Assembly (NCBI RefSeq): GCF_003023845.1
Contig: NZ_PYFT01000001.1
Coordinates: 2,542,001 to 2,606,000 of the forward strand
DNA length: 64,000 nucleotides
Origin: Adhaeribacter arboris
Lineage (GTDB): Bacteria > Bacteroidota > Bacteroidia > Cytophagales > Hymenobacteraceae
Reading direction: 5' to 3'
Made by a program: the position numbers and the translations under genes. This document shows positions 23,678 through 32,650 of the stretch, one piece after another. Below the pieces are notes generated by a model. That model was not told where the DNA came from. It saw only the letters and a list, made by a program, of their open reading frames with translations, and made no database searches. Position 1 is the stretch's first letter. Each line of letters opens with the position of its first letter.

Positions 23678-26600
23678 ATGGCAACCTCGAAAGAACAACG
23701 CATAGTTGAAATCATCATTAATGGTCAGCAGGCAAATGCCTCCTTAAAGGAGATGAATGCCGCGGCGGCCGTGATGTGGAATCAACTCCAAAAAATGAGC
23801 AAGGATGATCCGGGCCGGGCGCAACTCAACAAGGATTTTCTGCAGCTAAAAAATACCATTAATGCTACCAAGGCGGAAATGCTGGGCATGAGCAAAGCCT
23901 CCGGCTTTATGAGCCAGGCCTGGTCAACTGCCTTGGGAGTTTTTATGGGGGGAGGTATTCAACAAGTTTTTACTTCCATTATTGGCTGGTTCAAGGAAGC
24001 TTCAACGGAAGCCAAAGGCTTTGAAAAAGCCTTGAGTAGTTTATCGGCCCTCACCGGTTTAGCGGGCGATGATCTGCAGTACCTGGCGGATCAATCCGAA
24101 AAAACCGGCGATAAGCTGCACATGAGTGCGGAAGCCGTTTTGAATGCTTATAAGGTAATGGGTAGTGCTAAGCCCGAGTTGTTAGGTAATAAAGAAGCCT
24201 TAGCGGCCATTACCGAGCAAGCCATTATTTTATCCCGGGCGGCTGAAATGGAGCTGGGTCCAGCGTCCACGGCCCTGGCCGAGTCCTTAAATCAATTTGG
24301 GGAAGGCGCCGATCAGGCCGGCCGCTACATCAACGTCATGGCAGCCGGCGCCAAAGAAGGTGCCTCCGAGATTAACGAAACGGCAGCGGCTTTGAAAAAC
24401 TCCGGTACCGTGGCTGCGGCCGCCAACATTAGTTTTGAAGCTACTAACGCCGTTATTCAGTCTTTATCTACCGTAGCCATCAAAGGCGGCGAAGCGGGTA
24501 CCGGCTTGAAGAATGTCTTGCTCACTCTCCAGAGTGGCGCCGATGAGTTTAACCCGAAAGTAGTCGGCTTAGAAAAAGCGCTCAGTAATCTGGGTAAACA
24601 AAACCTGAGTACCGCCGAGCTAGCAAAAATGTTCGGTAAAGAAAACGTGGTAGTGGCCCAGCACATGGTCAACAACCGAGGAGAAATCGAGCGACTGACC
24701 AAGGCCATGACCGGTACCAACACGGCTTACGAACAGGCAGCCACCAACATGGATAATTTGGAAGGGGACATGCAAAGCCTGGATTCCGCTACTGCTTCCT
24801 TAAAAATTACCATCGGCAACGGATTAAATGTGGTGATCCGAGAAGGCGTACAATTCTTAACCACTCTTGTATTAGCTCTTAAAGAAGCACCTCAATTTAT
24901 CCGCGAAAATTGGGACGCCATCTCGTTATTGGCAGTGGCAGTTGTAACCTTGAACGCGAATAACATCCGGGCGGCAGCGAGTACACTGGCCATGGAAGTT
25001 GCCGAGAAAAGAAGAACCATTGCTACCCGGGCCAGTGCGGCCGCGCAGTGGGTGATTAATGCCGCCATGAATGCCAATCCCATCGGCTTAGTCATTGCGG
25101 CTGTAGCTGCTCTGGCAGGTGGTTTTATGCTCTTGTATAACCGAAGTGAAGCCGTCCGGGGCGGAGTGGCCGGGGTCTGGAATGCGTTTAAAGAATTGCT
25201 CAGCATTGCGGGAGATATAGTTTCTTTCCTTGTCAATCCCATTAAAAATGCCGGCAAAATCAAAGAAATTATGAATGCCGGCGATCGGCTGGGGAAAGCT
25301 TTTAGCGACGGCTATCACGGTAAAATTGCCGAAGAACGAGCCAAGCAGGAAAAAACAGACCAGGCCAAGCACGAACAAAATAAAACGGTGGCTAAAACCA
25401 AAGGCCAGGAACTAGGCAAAGCCACCGGTGATGGTTTTGCTGCTTCGCTCAAAGGGTTAAGTATTCAGGCGTTGAAGGATATGTTGGAGAACGAAACCGA
25501 TAAAACCCACAAAAGTTTAATTCGGAAGCAAATTGCGCACTTGAAAGAAAAAGAAAAGCTCCAGAACCAAGAACTAAAGCAAGAGGAAAAGCATCAAAAA
25601 GAACTGGAGAAAGCCAACGAAAAATTTTTAAAAACGAGTCAGCAATCCGACCTCGAATTTCAGCAGTTAAAAATAGATATGATGCAGGACGGCATTGATA
25701 AAGTGCTGGCCAAACTCCGCCTGCAGCACAGCAAAGAGTTGCTGGAACTGGAGAAACATAAGAAAGATGTTTTAGCCAATATTGGGGCAACGGAATCGGA
25801 AAAACAGGCTCTACTCGCCTCCATTGAAGAACAGAAAAAAATGAAGGAGGCCGAGTTACGGCAAGCTGAGGAAGAAGCGACAAAGACGGAAGCAAAAAAG
25901 CTGCGCGATGATTATTTCAAAGGCCTGGAGGAAAAACAAGCCCTGGAAGCGGAATATACCGAGAACGAATTCCTGCAGAAACAAGCCAACTTTGATGGCC
26001 AGGTTGTCCGGACCATTGAAGCGGAACAAGCCCGGGATCTGGCGTTGCTGGAACAAAAAGAAGCGACGGCTCAGCTCAAGCTGGCCTCCCTGGAAAGATC
26101 CGGCCAGGGAGAATCCGCCCAGGCGCTCAAACTTAAAAATGAGATTCTGCGCTACGACAACGAGCGGACTACTAAACTCCGCGACAATGAGGAAAAGCTG
26201 ACGAAAGTAAAGAACGATCTGGCCCGGATGCAAATTACCAAAGCTCAGGAAGCGTTGCAGGTAGGCATTGATTTGTTGGGTAAAGATACCGCTGCCCGGA
26301 AAGTGGCCGTGACGGCGCACAAAGCTTTTAGCATTGGTAAGATCGCCATTGATTTACGGGAAGAAATCCAGGCCATCTGGAAACATGCTAACGAGAACCC
26401 GATAAATGCCATCATTCCGGGATCTGGTAACGTCATCGCCGGCGTTCAAACCGCCTTGGCGGTAGGCCGCGCCATAAAGAGTACCAAGGAAGTAACCGCG
26501 CAGCAGTTCTATGGGGGTGGTATGACCAAAAAAGATGGCAATCCGGCTTTGATTAAAATGATGGAACGCAACGGTATCTGGGAAATGGCTAGTGGCCAAA

Positions 26601-26998
26601 CCGGTGGCCGGATCGGCACCTTTGCGGAGGGCGGCATGGTAAACGATGCCCGACTCGGGCTTATTGGCGAAAAGGGAGCGGAGCTAGTGATACCTAACTG
26701 GATGATCAAGTCTCCTAAGTACGCCAATACTGTCGCTTACCTGGAGGCGGAGCGGCAGAAAGGAATAACGGCTTTTGCCACCGGTGGTCCTACCCGGGAG
26801 GAATCTTTATCTACTGGCCGTATTGAGGCGGAAAATTCAGCTATTACTCCTTTTGAACAAGCCATGCTGGCTGAGTTAAAACAAATGAAGGAGGAAATTA
26901 TTAAATGGCCTAAAACTTTGCAAGTGCACAATAACGTGGGCGACACCCAGGAGAAGATTCAACTACTCAACGAGATTCGGGAAATGTCTCAGGCCTAA
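23678..26998 (+). CDS. Tail tape measure protein
   Basis: A 1106-residue protein. Residues about 90-330 resemble the TP901-type tape-measure domain (SALTGLAGDDLQYLADQSEKTG; ISFEATNAVIQSLSTVAIKGGEAG). Hydrophobic segments at about 395-420 and 450-490 (NANPIGLVIAAVAALAGGFML) are typical, followed by a long Lys/Glu coiled coil (600-870). The C-terminus holds the common GGMVND.RLGLIGEKGAELVIP motif. Its length sets the tail length, so a long tail (sipho- or myovirus) is expected. Confidence 0.92.
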   Translation: MATSKEQRIVEIIINGQQANASLKEMNAAAAVMWNQLQKMSKDDPGRAQLNKDFLQLKNTINATKAEMLGMSKASGFMSQAWSTALGVFMGGGIQQVFTSIIGWFKEASTEAKGFEKALSSLSALTGLAGDDLQYLADQSEKTGDKLHMSAEAVLNAYKVMGSAKPELLGNKEALAAITEQAIILSRAAEMELGPASTALAESLNQFGEGADQAGRYINVMAAGAKEGASEINETAAALKNSGTVAAAANISFEATNAVIQSLSTVAIKGGEAGTGLKNVLLTLQSGADEFNPKVVGLEKALSNLGKQNLSTAELAKMFGKENVVVAQHMVNNRGEIERLTKAMTGTNTAYEQAATNMDNLEGDMQSLDSATASLKITIGNGLNVVIREGVQFLTTLVLALKEAPQFIRENWDAISLLAVAVVTLNANNIRAAASTLAMEVAEKRRTIATRASAAAQWVINAAMNANPIGLVIAAVAALAGGFMLLYNRSEAVRGGVAGVWNAFKELLSIAGDIVSFLVNPIKNAGKIKEIMNAGDRLGKAFSDGYHGKIAEERAKQEKTDQAKHEQNKTVAKTKGQELGKATGDGFAASLKGLSIQALKDMLENETDKTHKSLIRKQIAHLKEKEKLQNQELKQEEKHQKELEKANEKFLKTSQQSDLEFQQLKIDMMQDGIDKVLAKLRLQHSKELLELEKHKKDVLANIGATESEKQALLASIEEQKKMKEAELRQAEEEATKTEAKKLRDDYFKGLEEKQALEAEYTENEFLQKQANFDGQVVRTIEAEQARDLALLEQKEATAQLKLASLERSGQGESAQALKLKNEILRYDNERTTKLRDNEEKLTKVKNDLARMQITKAQEALQVGIDLLGKDTAARKVAVTAHKAFSIGKIAIDLREEIQAIWKHANENPINAIIPGSGNVIAGVQTALAVGRAIKSTKEVTAQQFYGGGMTKKDGNPALIKMMERNGIWEMASGQTGGRIGTFAEGGMVNDARLGLIGEKGAELVIPNWMIKSPKYANTVAYLEAERQKGITAFATGGPTREESLSTGRIEAENSAITPFEQAMLAELKQMKEEIIKWPKTLQVHNNVGDTQEKIQLLNEIREMSQA

Positions 26999-27004
26999 TT
27001 TTTT

Positions 27005-27039
27005 GTCCTTTCTGGCCGCGTGGTTCCGGAGGAATTTTA
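27005..27039 (+). promoter_or_regulatory. Phage late promoter, copy 8 (polysaccharide lyase)
   Basis: GTCCTTTC (27005-27012), 19 nt, GAATTTTA (27032-27039, the weakest -7 of the set). It begins 7 nt after the tape-measure stop without a clear terminator. Confidence 0.65.
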
Positions 27040-27077
27040 CATCCTCAAACAAATCCACAAACAATTATTCCAATCCC

Positions 27078-27860
27078 ATGAAAAAAATCTTTCACCTGAT
27101 GTTTGGCCTGGCCCTGGTGCTCTCGCTAAATACTCCCCACCACCTCTTCGCCCAATTATCCCTGCCGCGAACGAACTTATTAGTGAATGCTGATTTCTCA
27201 AAAGGTTTACCGAAAGGCCTGCGCACTCAGGTTTACACCAGCCATGGTTTAACCTACCAAAAATTTGCGGGTAAAACCTGGGCGCGGGTTGAATTGCGGC
27301 AAGAGGATAACCGCAAGGGTATTGTCCGGGCTGAATTCGTACGCGATTCGGAAACTCATCGCGAAGGTCGGATCGGCTATAAAATGCTCATCAAGCGCAA
27401 GGAATTTCCCAGGAGCAAAGCATCCACCATCATTGCCCAATTTCACAACCACGAGGATAAGCACCTGGGGGAAAAAGCATTGGTACCGCCAATTGCCCTT
27501 TTCGTTCAGGATGATCATTTCAAGGTAATGGTCAATTACGATAATGAAAAGGTCACCACTAACAAAACAGCGGACGGTAGAAAAGTCTTTGATTTAGGTC
27601 CGGCCCAGTTTGATACCCCAATCGACGTAGTCTGGTTTGTCAAACACTCTTATCAGGAGGATGGCGTCCTTATATTAGCCCTTAATGGCGAAACCGTTTT
27701 AAAATACAAAGGGCCGAACTCCTATAATGACGCGGAAGAAATACCTTACTTTAAATTTGGTGTGTACGATCGGGAAGTTAACCAGTTTCGAGTCATTTAT
27801 ATTACGGATTTTTGCGTCGGTGGCCCACTTAGTACTTATGAAGACGTAAGGCCTAAATAA
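27078..27860 (+). CDS. Secreted polysaccharide lyase family protein (heparin lyase I-like)
   Basis: A 260-residue protein. The start is the Met of MKKIFHL (27078), which begins a clear signal peptide (LMFGLALVLSLNTPHHLFAQ). The mature part has the jelly-roll-type layout of the polysaccharide lyase family PF14099: ARVELRQEDN, STIIAQFHNHEDKHLGEK, WFVKHSYQEDGVLILALNGE. Heparin lyase I-like enzymes cleave acidic polysaccharides by beta-elimination. Last gene of the structural region, under its own copy of the late promoter, it may digest capsule or matrix around the host. A signal peptide on a phage depolymerase is unusual and suggests it acts after export by the lysogen. Confidence 0.75.
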   Translation: MKKIFHLMFGLALVLSLNTPHHLFAQLSLPRTNLLVNADFSKGLPKGLRTQVYTSHGLTYQKFAGKTWARVELRQEDNRKGIVRAEFVRDSETHREGRIGYKMLIKRKEFPRSKASTIIAQFHNHEDKHLGEKALVPPIALFVQDDHFKVMVNYDNEKVTTNKTADGRKVFDLGPAQFDTPIDVVWFVKHSYQEDGVLILALNGETVLKYKGPNSYNDAEEIPYFKFGVYDREVNQFRVIYITDFCVGGPLSTYEDVRPK

Positions 27861-27881
27861 CTACGGATTTTTCATTGTTGA

Positions 27882-27917
27882 AAAGCCAGTTCCTCATTCA
27901 GGGGAACTGGCTTTTTG
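27882..27917. terminator. Convergent bidirectional terminator
   Basis: AAAAGCCAGTTCC / GGAACTGGCTTTTT. It lies within the 3' coding end of the integrase gene and serves both the lyase and the integrase. Confidence 0.85.
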
Positions 27918-28890
27918 CTTTCCAGCTCCTCTCCGCCAAACTTAGGAAAGTTGATGATGGGATCCTCATCCATCAGCAGACCAAGCTTGCGTAAATAAGT
28001 ATCCGTTTGCGCACTAGTTTTATGTCGGTTTTGGCGTTGCACCGCTTTGATATCTTTGGTAGCATGATAAAGATTAATGTTACCGGTGTGCTTGTAGCCG
28101 TACATATCATATTCCGGCTCGGTAATGCCCACCGCCAGGAGAATATTACGGTGCTGTTTGGAAAAGTAGTTGATTCCTACCGGTGTTGGTCCGGGTTTGC
28201 CTTTCAAAGTAAAAATATAATAATGGGGTGGATACTCCCGGTAATTATTTTCCTGGATAATTATTTCCAGCTCGGGAGGTATGGCCACGTGGTCCCCGGT
28301 AGCATTCTTAGCCCGACTCGATGGGAAAAAGATGGTTTTTGCCCGGAGGTCCTTCACCTGCAGCAATCGTACTTCTTTACCTGGCCGAGCAAACGTGTAA
28401 TATAAAAATTGCACAAAAGTAAGTAATTGATAAGCCTTGGTATCCAACATTCTCTGCTTGATTAATTGGATCTGCTTATTAGTAAAAGGGGTATGCTGAT
28501 TAGATTCGGTGTTCTTTTTGGAAAACCGAGCCAAAGGATTCTGATTAACCGGCAGCAAGCTCCGGTCAATAAAGAAATTATAAAAAGTAATGAAATAGGT
28601 TAGATAATTATTAAAGGTTTTATTAGAAACCCCTATTTTTTCAATCTTCTTGTATTTTACCTTCTTCTCATTTTTTAAATAATCAAAGAAAGCATTGGCG
28701 TCGTGGACACTAAAACTGGAAAAAATTAAATTGAGCCAGTCCTTACCGTCTCTTTCCTGCTTTATTTCAAACCACTCGAAGAGAGCTTTAAACAAGGAAT
28801 TATAACCTTTTTGCGTACCTTTTTCAATGGAGCTATAATAAGCCTCCTTAAAAAAAACAAAACCTTCTAAAAGACTTTTACGGTTAACAT

Positions 28891-28899
28891 CAAAAGGTA
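28891..28899. repeat. Target-site duplication, left copy
   Basis: CAAAAGGTA, identical to 29686-29694. Confidence 0.85.
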
Positions 28900-29685
28900 G
28901 TTGTGGACTACAAAGTATGATGTTTGGCTTTATGTCTATTGCGATAGTCAAACATCAGGTTTAGACTTGCTAAATGGTTTTCCTTCTTTTTGGAGAAGCA
29001 GGTTGTTTTTCTGACGAACCGTCTGTTTCTGGCTCTGATGCAAGTATTCACGCCTTCTATGTTTTTAGTGTAAGCTTTTCCTATCGTGTGCTTTGTCGGG
29101 GGGATTACCTGAGCAAACGCTTTCCAATGATCAGTACAATATTGTTCTATTTCCACTCCTTTTAGCTTTTTGAGTAGCTGGCGTACTGTTTTAGCGCTTC
29201 GGCCGCCACAACTATAAGCCAGTACTTCATCTGTTTGGGGACAGTAAGCATACAACAACCAGTATTTTCCTTTCTTGCGCTTTCCGACAAAGCTCCAGAC
29301 TTCATCGATCTGTACGGATCTATAATGCTTTTGGGTTGGTTGAATCTTAAGGGCATTCCCCTGTCGGCACAAGTTGCTTAGCACACACTTTCTACTCACT
29401 TCCAGCAACTTTTCAATGTCACGAACACCATTATTTCTTTCCAGAAGACGCCGTATCAACCGCTTGGTAGTCGGATCCGCTCCTCTATAGCGATATATTG
29501 GCTGAAATTGCTTCTGGCAATTACGACATAGAAGGTTCTGAGAACCATTCTTTTTCTTGCCATTTTTTACTACCTTGCTGCTCTGGCAGTGGGGACAGTT
29601 TATTTTGATCTGAACTTCGAACATTCCATCATCTTAAACACTTCACTGCCTCTTTTTATCCCATCATACTTTCTTTACCACTACC
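28899..29685. mobile_element. IS1-family insertion sequence
   Basis: About 787 bp with imperfect terminal inverted repeats (both ends read GT.GTGG....AAAGTATGATG inward). A target duplication CAAAAGGT(A) is present at 28891-28899 and 29686-29694. Exact limits are uncertain by one base because duplication and repeat share a base. It carries one transposase and interrupts the prophage integrase gene. Confidence 0.9.
28908..29624 (-). CDS. IS1-family transposase
   Basis: A 238-residue protein in one frame, without the InsA/InsB frameshift of Escherichia coli IS1. An N-terminal zinc finger (CPHC ... CRNC) is followed by a helix-turn-helix (GVRDIEKLLEVSRKCVLSNL) and a DDE domain: Asp in QIDEVWSFVG, Asp in YCTDHWKAF, Glu in NIEGVNTCI, then RRFVRKTTCFSK. 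It appears intact, so the element may be active. Confidence 0.92.
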   Translation of the reverse strand: MFEVQIKINCPHCQSSKVVKNGKKKNGSQNLLCRNCQKQFQPIYRYRGADPTTKRLIRRLLERNNGVRDIEKLLEVSRKCVLSNLCRQGNALKIQPTQKHYRSVQIDEVWSFVGKRKKGKYWLLYAYCPQTDEVLAYSCGGRSAKTVRQLLKKLKGVEIEQYCTDHWKAFAQVIPPTKHTIGKAYTKNIEGVNTCIRARNRRFVRKTTCFSKKKENHLASLNLMFDYRNRHKAKHHTL

Positions 29686-29694
29686 CAAAAGGTA
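29686..29694. repeat. Target-site duplication, right copy
   Basis: CAAAAGGTA, identical to 28891-28899. A perfect match implies a recent insertion. Confidence 0.85.
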
Positions 29695-30064
29695 AGTTAG
29701 AATCCACTTCATTCGTTTCAAGAGAAGTGTTTTCCGGTTCCTGGTTAGGTTTTTGAATGATGTAATCATTTTGCAGAAGCAAATTTATATCATCCACCAG
29801 TTGTTTGCCAGCGGTTTTTCTATCGGCTATCGTTTTATAAGAATTGATTTCCCCTTCTTTGCGTTGCCGCTCAAGCTTGCCGGTGATTTCCGAAAAGATA
29901 TAATAACTAATGTACCAGGTTTTGGTAAGATCCGTCTGACCCGCCGAATTTTTAGGAATGGCGAGCCTGGCCGGCTTATAAGGGAAGCCACTGTTGGAAG
30001 TTTTTATCTCATTTTTGGGCATTTTTTTGTCGGCAAATTTGTCGGCGATAGATTAGATCAAATA

Positions 30065-30097
30065 AAAAGGCCTCAAACAACGTGTTTAAGGCCTTTT
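30065..30097. terminator. Bidirectional terminator between integrase and tRNA
   Basis: AAAAGGCCT-C-AAACA / TGTTT-A-AGGCCTTTT, a long stem with a 3-nt loop. It terminates the leftward tRNA transcript. The prophage junction probably lies near here. Confidence 0.85.
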
Positions 30098-30103
30098 CTA
30101 TAG

Positions 30104-30177
30104 TCGGAGTGGCGGGATTTGAACCCACGACCTCCAGCACCCCATGCTGGCGCGATACCAGGCTACGCTACACCCCG
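30104..30177 (-). tRNA. tRNA-Pro (anticodon GGG)
   Basis: A cloverleaf can be drawn: acceptor CGGGGTG / CACTCCG, anticodon stem CCAGC / GCTGG with loop ATGGGGT giving GGG, and a T arm with GGTTCAAATCC. CCA is not encoded. Its 3' end faces the integrase 82 nt away, the usual arrangement for tRNA-directed phage integration. I found no second copy of the 3' end within the window. Confidence 0.92.
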
Positions 30178-30280
30178 GTTGCTGAATAACTTCAGACTTG
30201 GACAGCAAAGAAACAAATATTGTCTGAAAAGATAAAATGCCCGGGCCGGCTTTTTTCAAAAAAAATTACCCACTAAAATC

Positions 30281-32098
30281 TTAATCTTGCTCTTCGGTTT
30301 GTAATTGCCGTTCGTAGAGCGCTTTGTACAAGCCTTCCTCGTCTTCCATAAGTTCCTGGTGCGTGCCGTGCTGTACCACTTCGCCGTCGTCGAGTACCAA
30401 AATCTGGTCGGCCAGCTTCACCGACGATACCCGGTGCGAAATAATAATGGAGGTACGGTTGTGCATAATCCGTTGCAAATTATTTAAAATAGCATTTTCC
30501 GTTTTGGTATCCACCGCACTTAAAGAATCATCCAGAATAAGAATAGCCGGTTCCCGTACCAGCGCGCGCGCCATGGAAACCCGTTGCTTCTGCCCACCCG
30601 ATAAAGTAATGCCGCGTTCGCCCAGCTTGGTTGCAAATTTTTCGGGGAAACGCATAATGTTTTCGTACACGTCGGCATCTTTGGCGGCCTGGATCATTTG
30701 TTCTTCGGTCATCGTATCCGAGCCAAAACCAATATTATTCCGGATAGAATCCGAAAACAGAAAAACATCCTGGGGCACGTAACCCACCTGACTGCGCAGG
30801 GTGGCAATTTCATAATCCCGGATATCCACCCCATCAATTTCAATGCGACCACTGGATGTATCGTACAAACGGCACAGCAAAGCCGCTACCGTACTCTTTC
30901 CCGAACCCGTATTTCCTAAAATAGCCAAAGTTTCCCCGTGCTTAATCCGGAACGATAAATCTTTTAAGGCGTGAATTCCCGTGTCGGGGTAAGTAAAGTT
31001 TACGTTCTCGAATAATATATCACCGGTAATTTCCTGCTTTCTATTTTGGCGGGAGATAATATCCGTTTTGGTTTCCAGAAATTCATTAATCCGGGCTTGC
31101 GAGGCAGCGGCGCGTTGCACTAGGCTAGTAGTCCAGCCCAGCGAAGTTACCGGCCAAGTCAGCATGTTTACGTAAATTAAAAATTCGGCAATATTACCCG
31201 CCGTAATGCTGCCGTTCATTACTTCTTTGCCGCCTATATATACCGTTATAATGGTGCTTAAGCCAATTAAAAATAAAATTAATGGAAAGAAGAGTGCGTT
31301 TACAAAATTCAGTTCCAAAGATTTATCCTTGTACAAATCGCTGGCAACGGTAAAATTTTGGTGCGAATCGTCTTCGCGCACAAACGACTTTAACACCCGA
31401 ATACCGGAAAAGGCTTCCTGCACAAACGTGGTGATGCCCGATAAACTTTTCTGAATTTCGTCGGATTTTCGTTCGATAATAGTATTCACGTAGTAAATAC
31501 TCACCGATAAAATAGGCAAAGGCAGCAGCGTGTATAAAGTAAGCTTGGCGTTAATGGTAAACATATACGGTACTACCAACAGAAACAACGCTACCAGGTT
31601 AATGCCGTACATAATAGCCGGCCCCAGGTACATGCGCACCCGGCTCACGTCTTCGGAAATACGCGCCATTAAATCGCCGGTGTTGTTGCGGCGGTAAAAG
31701 CTGAGCGGTAAGGTTTGGTAATGCGCGTAAATCTCGTTTTTCATGTCGTTCTCTACGAGCCGCGACATGACAATAATCGTTTGACGCATGTAAAAAGTAA
31801 ATACCCCTTTGAGTAAAGCCAGCAGAATAATCAGACCGCCGTATAAAGTTACATTGCGGGCAAACACGTTATAAATTTCGGCCTGTTTACTCGTTCCGGC
31901 AAACAAATGGTACTGGTTGATGCCTTCTACAATTAAGTTAAAAGCATAGCGCACAATCTGGGCGGGAATAATGCCGAAAATATTAGAAATTATGATAAAC
32001 AGCGTTCCCCATATTAGGTGCCATTTATATTTAAACAGGTATTTATTTAAATAACGAAGTGATTTCACAAATAAATTAAGGTTAAGACCAGTTACCAT
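30281..32098 (-). CDS. ABC transporter, fused permease and ATPase (MsbA-like)
   Basis: A 605-residue half-transporter. Six membrane helices lie in the first 330 residues (LIWGTLFIIISNIFGIIPAQIV, LYGGLIILLALLKGVF, and so on). The nucleotide-binding domain has Walker A GNTGSGKST, signature LSGGQKQRVS and Walker B ILILDDSLSAVD. It probably exports a lipid, drug or peptide; the substrate is not evident. It is transcribed toward the tRNA and marks the start of host sequence to the right of the prophage. Confidence 0.92.
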   Translation of the reverse strand: MVTGLNLNLFVKSLRYLNKYLFKYKWHLIWGTLFIIISNIFGIIPAQIVRYAFNLIVEGINQYHLFAGTSKQAEIYNVFARNVTLYGGLIILLALLKGVFTFYMRQTIIVMSRLVENDMKNEIYAHYQTLPLSFYRRNNTGDLMARISEDVSRVRMYLGPAIMYGINLVALFLLVVPYMFTINAKLTLYTLLPLPILSVSIYYVNTIIERKSDEIQKSLSGITTFVQEAFSGIRVLKSFVREDDSHQNFTVASDLYKDKSLELNFVNALFFPLILFLIGLSTIITVYIGGKEVMNGSITAGNIAEFLIYVNMLTWPVTSLGWTTSLVQRAAASQARINEFLETKTDIISRQNRKQEITGDILFENVNFTYPDTGIHALKDLSFRIKHGETLAILGNTGSGKSTVAALLCRLYDTSSGRIEIDGVDIRDYEIATLRSQVGYVPQDVFLFSDSIRNNIGFGSDTMTEEQMIQAAKDADVYENIMRFPEKFATKLGERGITLSGGQKQRVSMARALVREPAILILDDSLSAVDTKTENAILNNLQRIMHNRTSIIISHRVSSVKLADQILVLDDGEVVQHGTHQELMEDEEGLYKALYERQLQTEEQD

Positions 32099-32650
32099 TT
32101 ATCATTTACCAAATTCCCACAAATAAAAGTTATGATTTGGTAAATGGTAAGTGGTAATTGATAAATGGTACTGTTAAATGTAAAAAAAGCTTTAATTTCG
32201 CGCCGCCATTCGGAAACTTACCGTAGTAACAAGGATTACAAAGATAAGGGAAGCCGCCGGCATTTTCGTACGCGTTTTACGCGGGCATAGCCGAACTTTT
32301 TTGGTAAATCAAAAAGATTTGTACCTGAGTGGCCGTTTTCCGGGAGTAAAGATTAAGATGAATAAACCGCTAAACAAACAGAACAAAAATTAAAGCATAG
32401 ATGTTTGACAAACCGGGCTACTGAATAAATACAAAATAAACTTAGTTTCTGTAGCCGTTAATAAAAGTAAAAATTGTAATAGCAGTAACTAAGAATAAAC
32501 GATACAAGTTTGACTTTTAAGGCAAAAAAAGACAGTTGAAATAAATTAGCAGCACAAGCTTGAGACGGGAACCGGCTCAAAATAAGTCGTTTCTATTCGA
32601 CGGCATACATTAAAATTTAATAAATACTTATCGTTCTTTAACATACTAGA
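32099..32650. other. Divergent intergenic region
   Basis: A 552-bp gap between the leftward ABC transporter and rightward nusB. Near the transporter start an imperfect inverted repeat (ATTTATCATTTACC ... GGTAAATGG) covers about 32096-32168. The remainder is AT-rich with one GC-richer stretch (32195-32300) of unknown nature. No ORF or RNA can be supported. Confidence 0.4.

Larger units (their letters stand above)
27872..30022 (-). pseudogene. Tyrosine integrase, split by an IS1-family element
   Basis: The N-terminal part is 29687-30022 (112 codons up to SNLPF). The C-terminal part resumes at 28891 with DVNRKSLLEG. Removing the IS and one target duplication restores a continuous frame of about 451 residues. 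Catalytic signs are Arg in FARPGKEVR, His in KHTG (Lys replaces the usual Arg of RH-T), His in QNRHKT and Tyr in TDTYLR, as in Bacteroidota phage integrases. It lies beside tRNA-Pro and would have inserted the prophage there. An ATG in the IS (28951) allows a 359-residue C-terminal product lacking the N-terminal arm-binding part, so some activity cannot be excluded. Confidence 0.88.

Noticed and set aside
30085-30106. CCTTTTCTATAG beside tRNA-Pro resembles the phage promoter (CCTTTCTATAGG)
   Set aside because: No -7 element at 19 nt and it overlaps the tRNA terminator and tRNA end; probably coincidence.
32195-32300. Possible structured RNA in the GC-richer part of the gap before nusB
   Set aside because: No consistent stem set or known motif could be drawn by eye.
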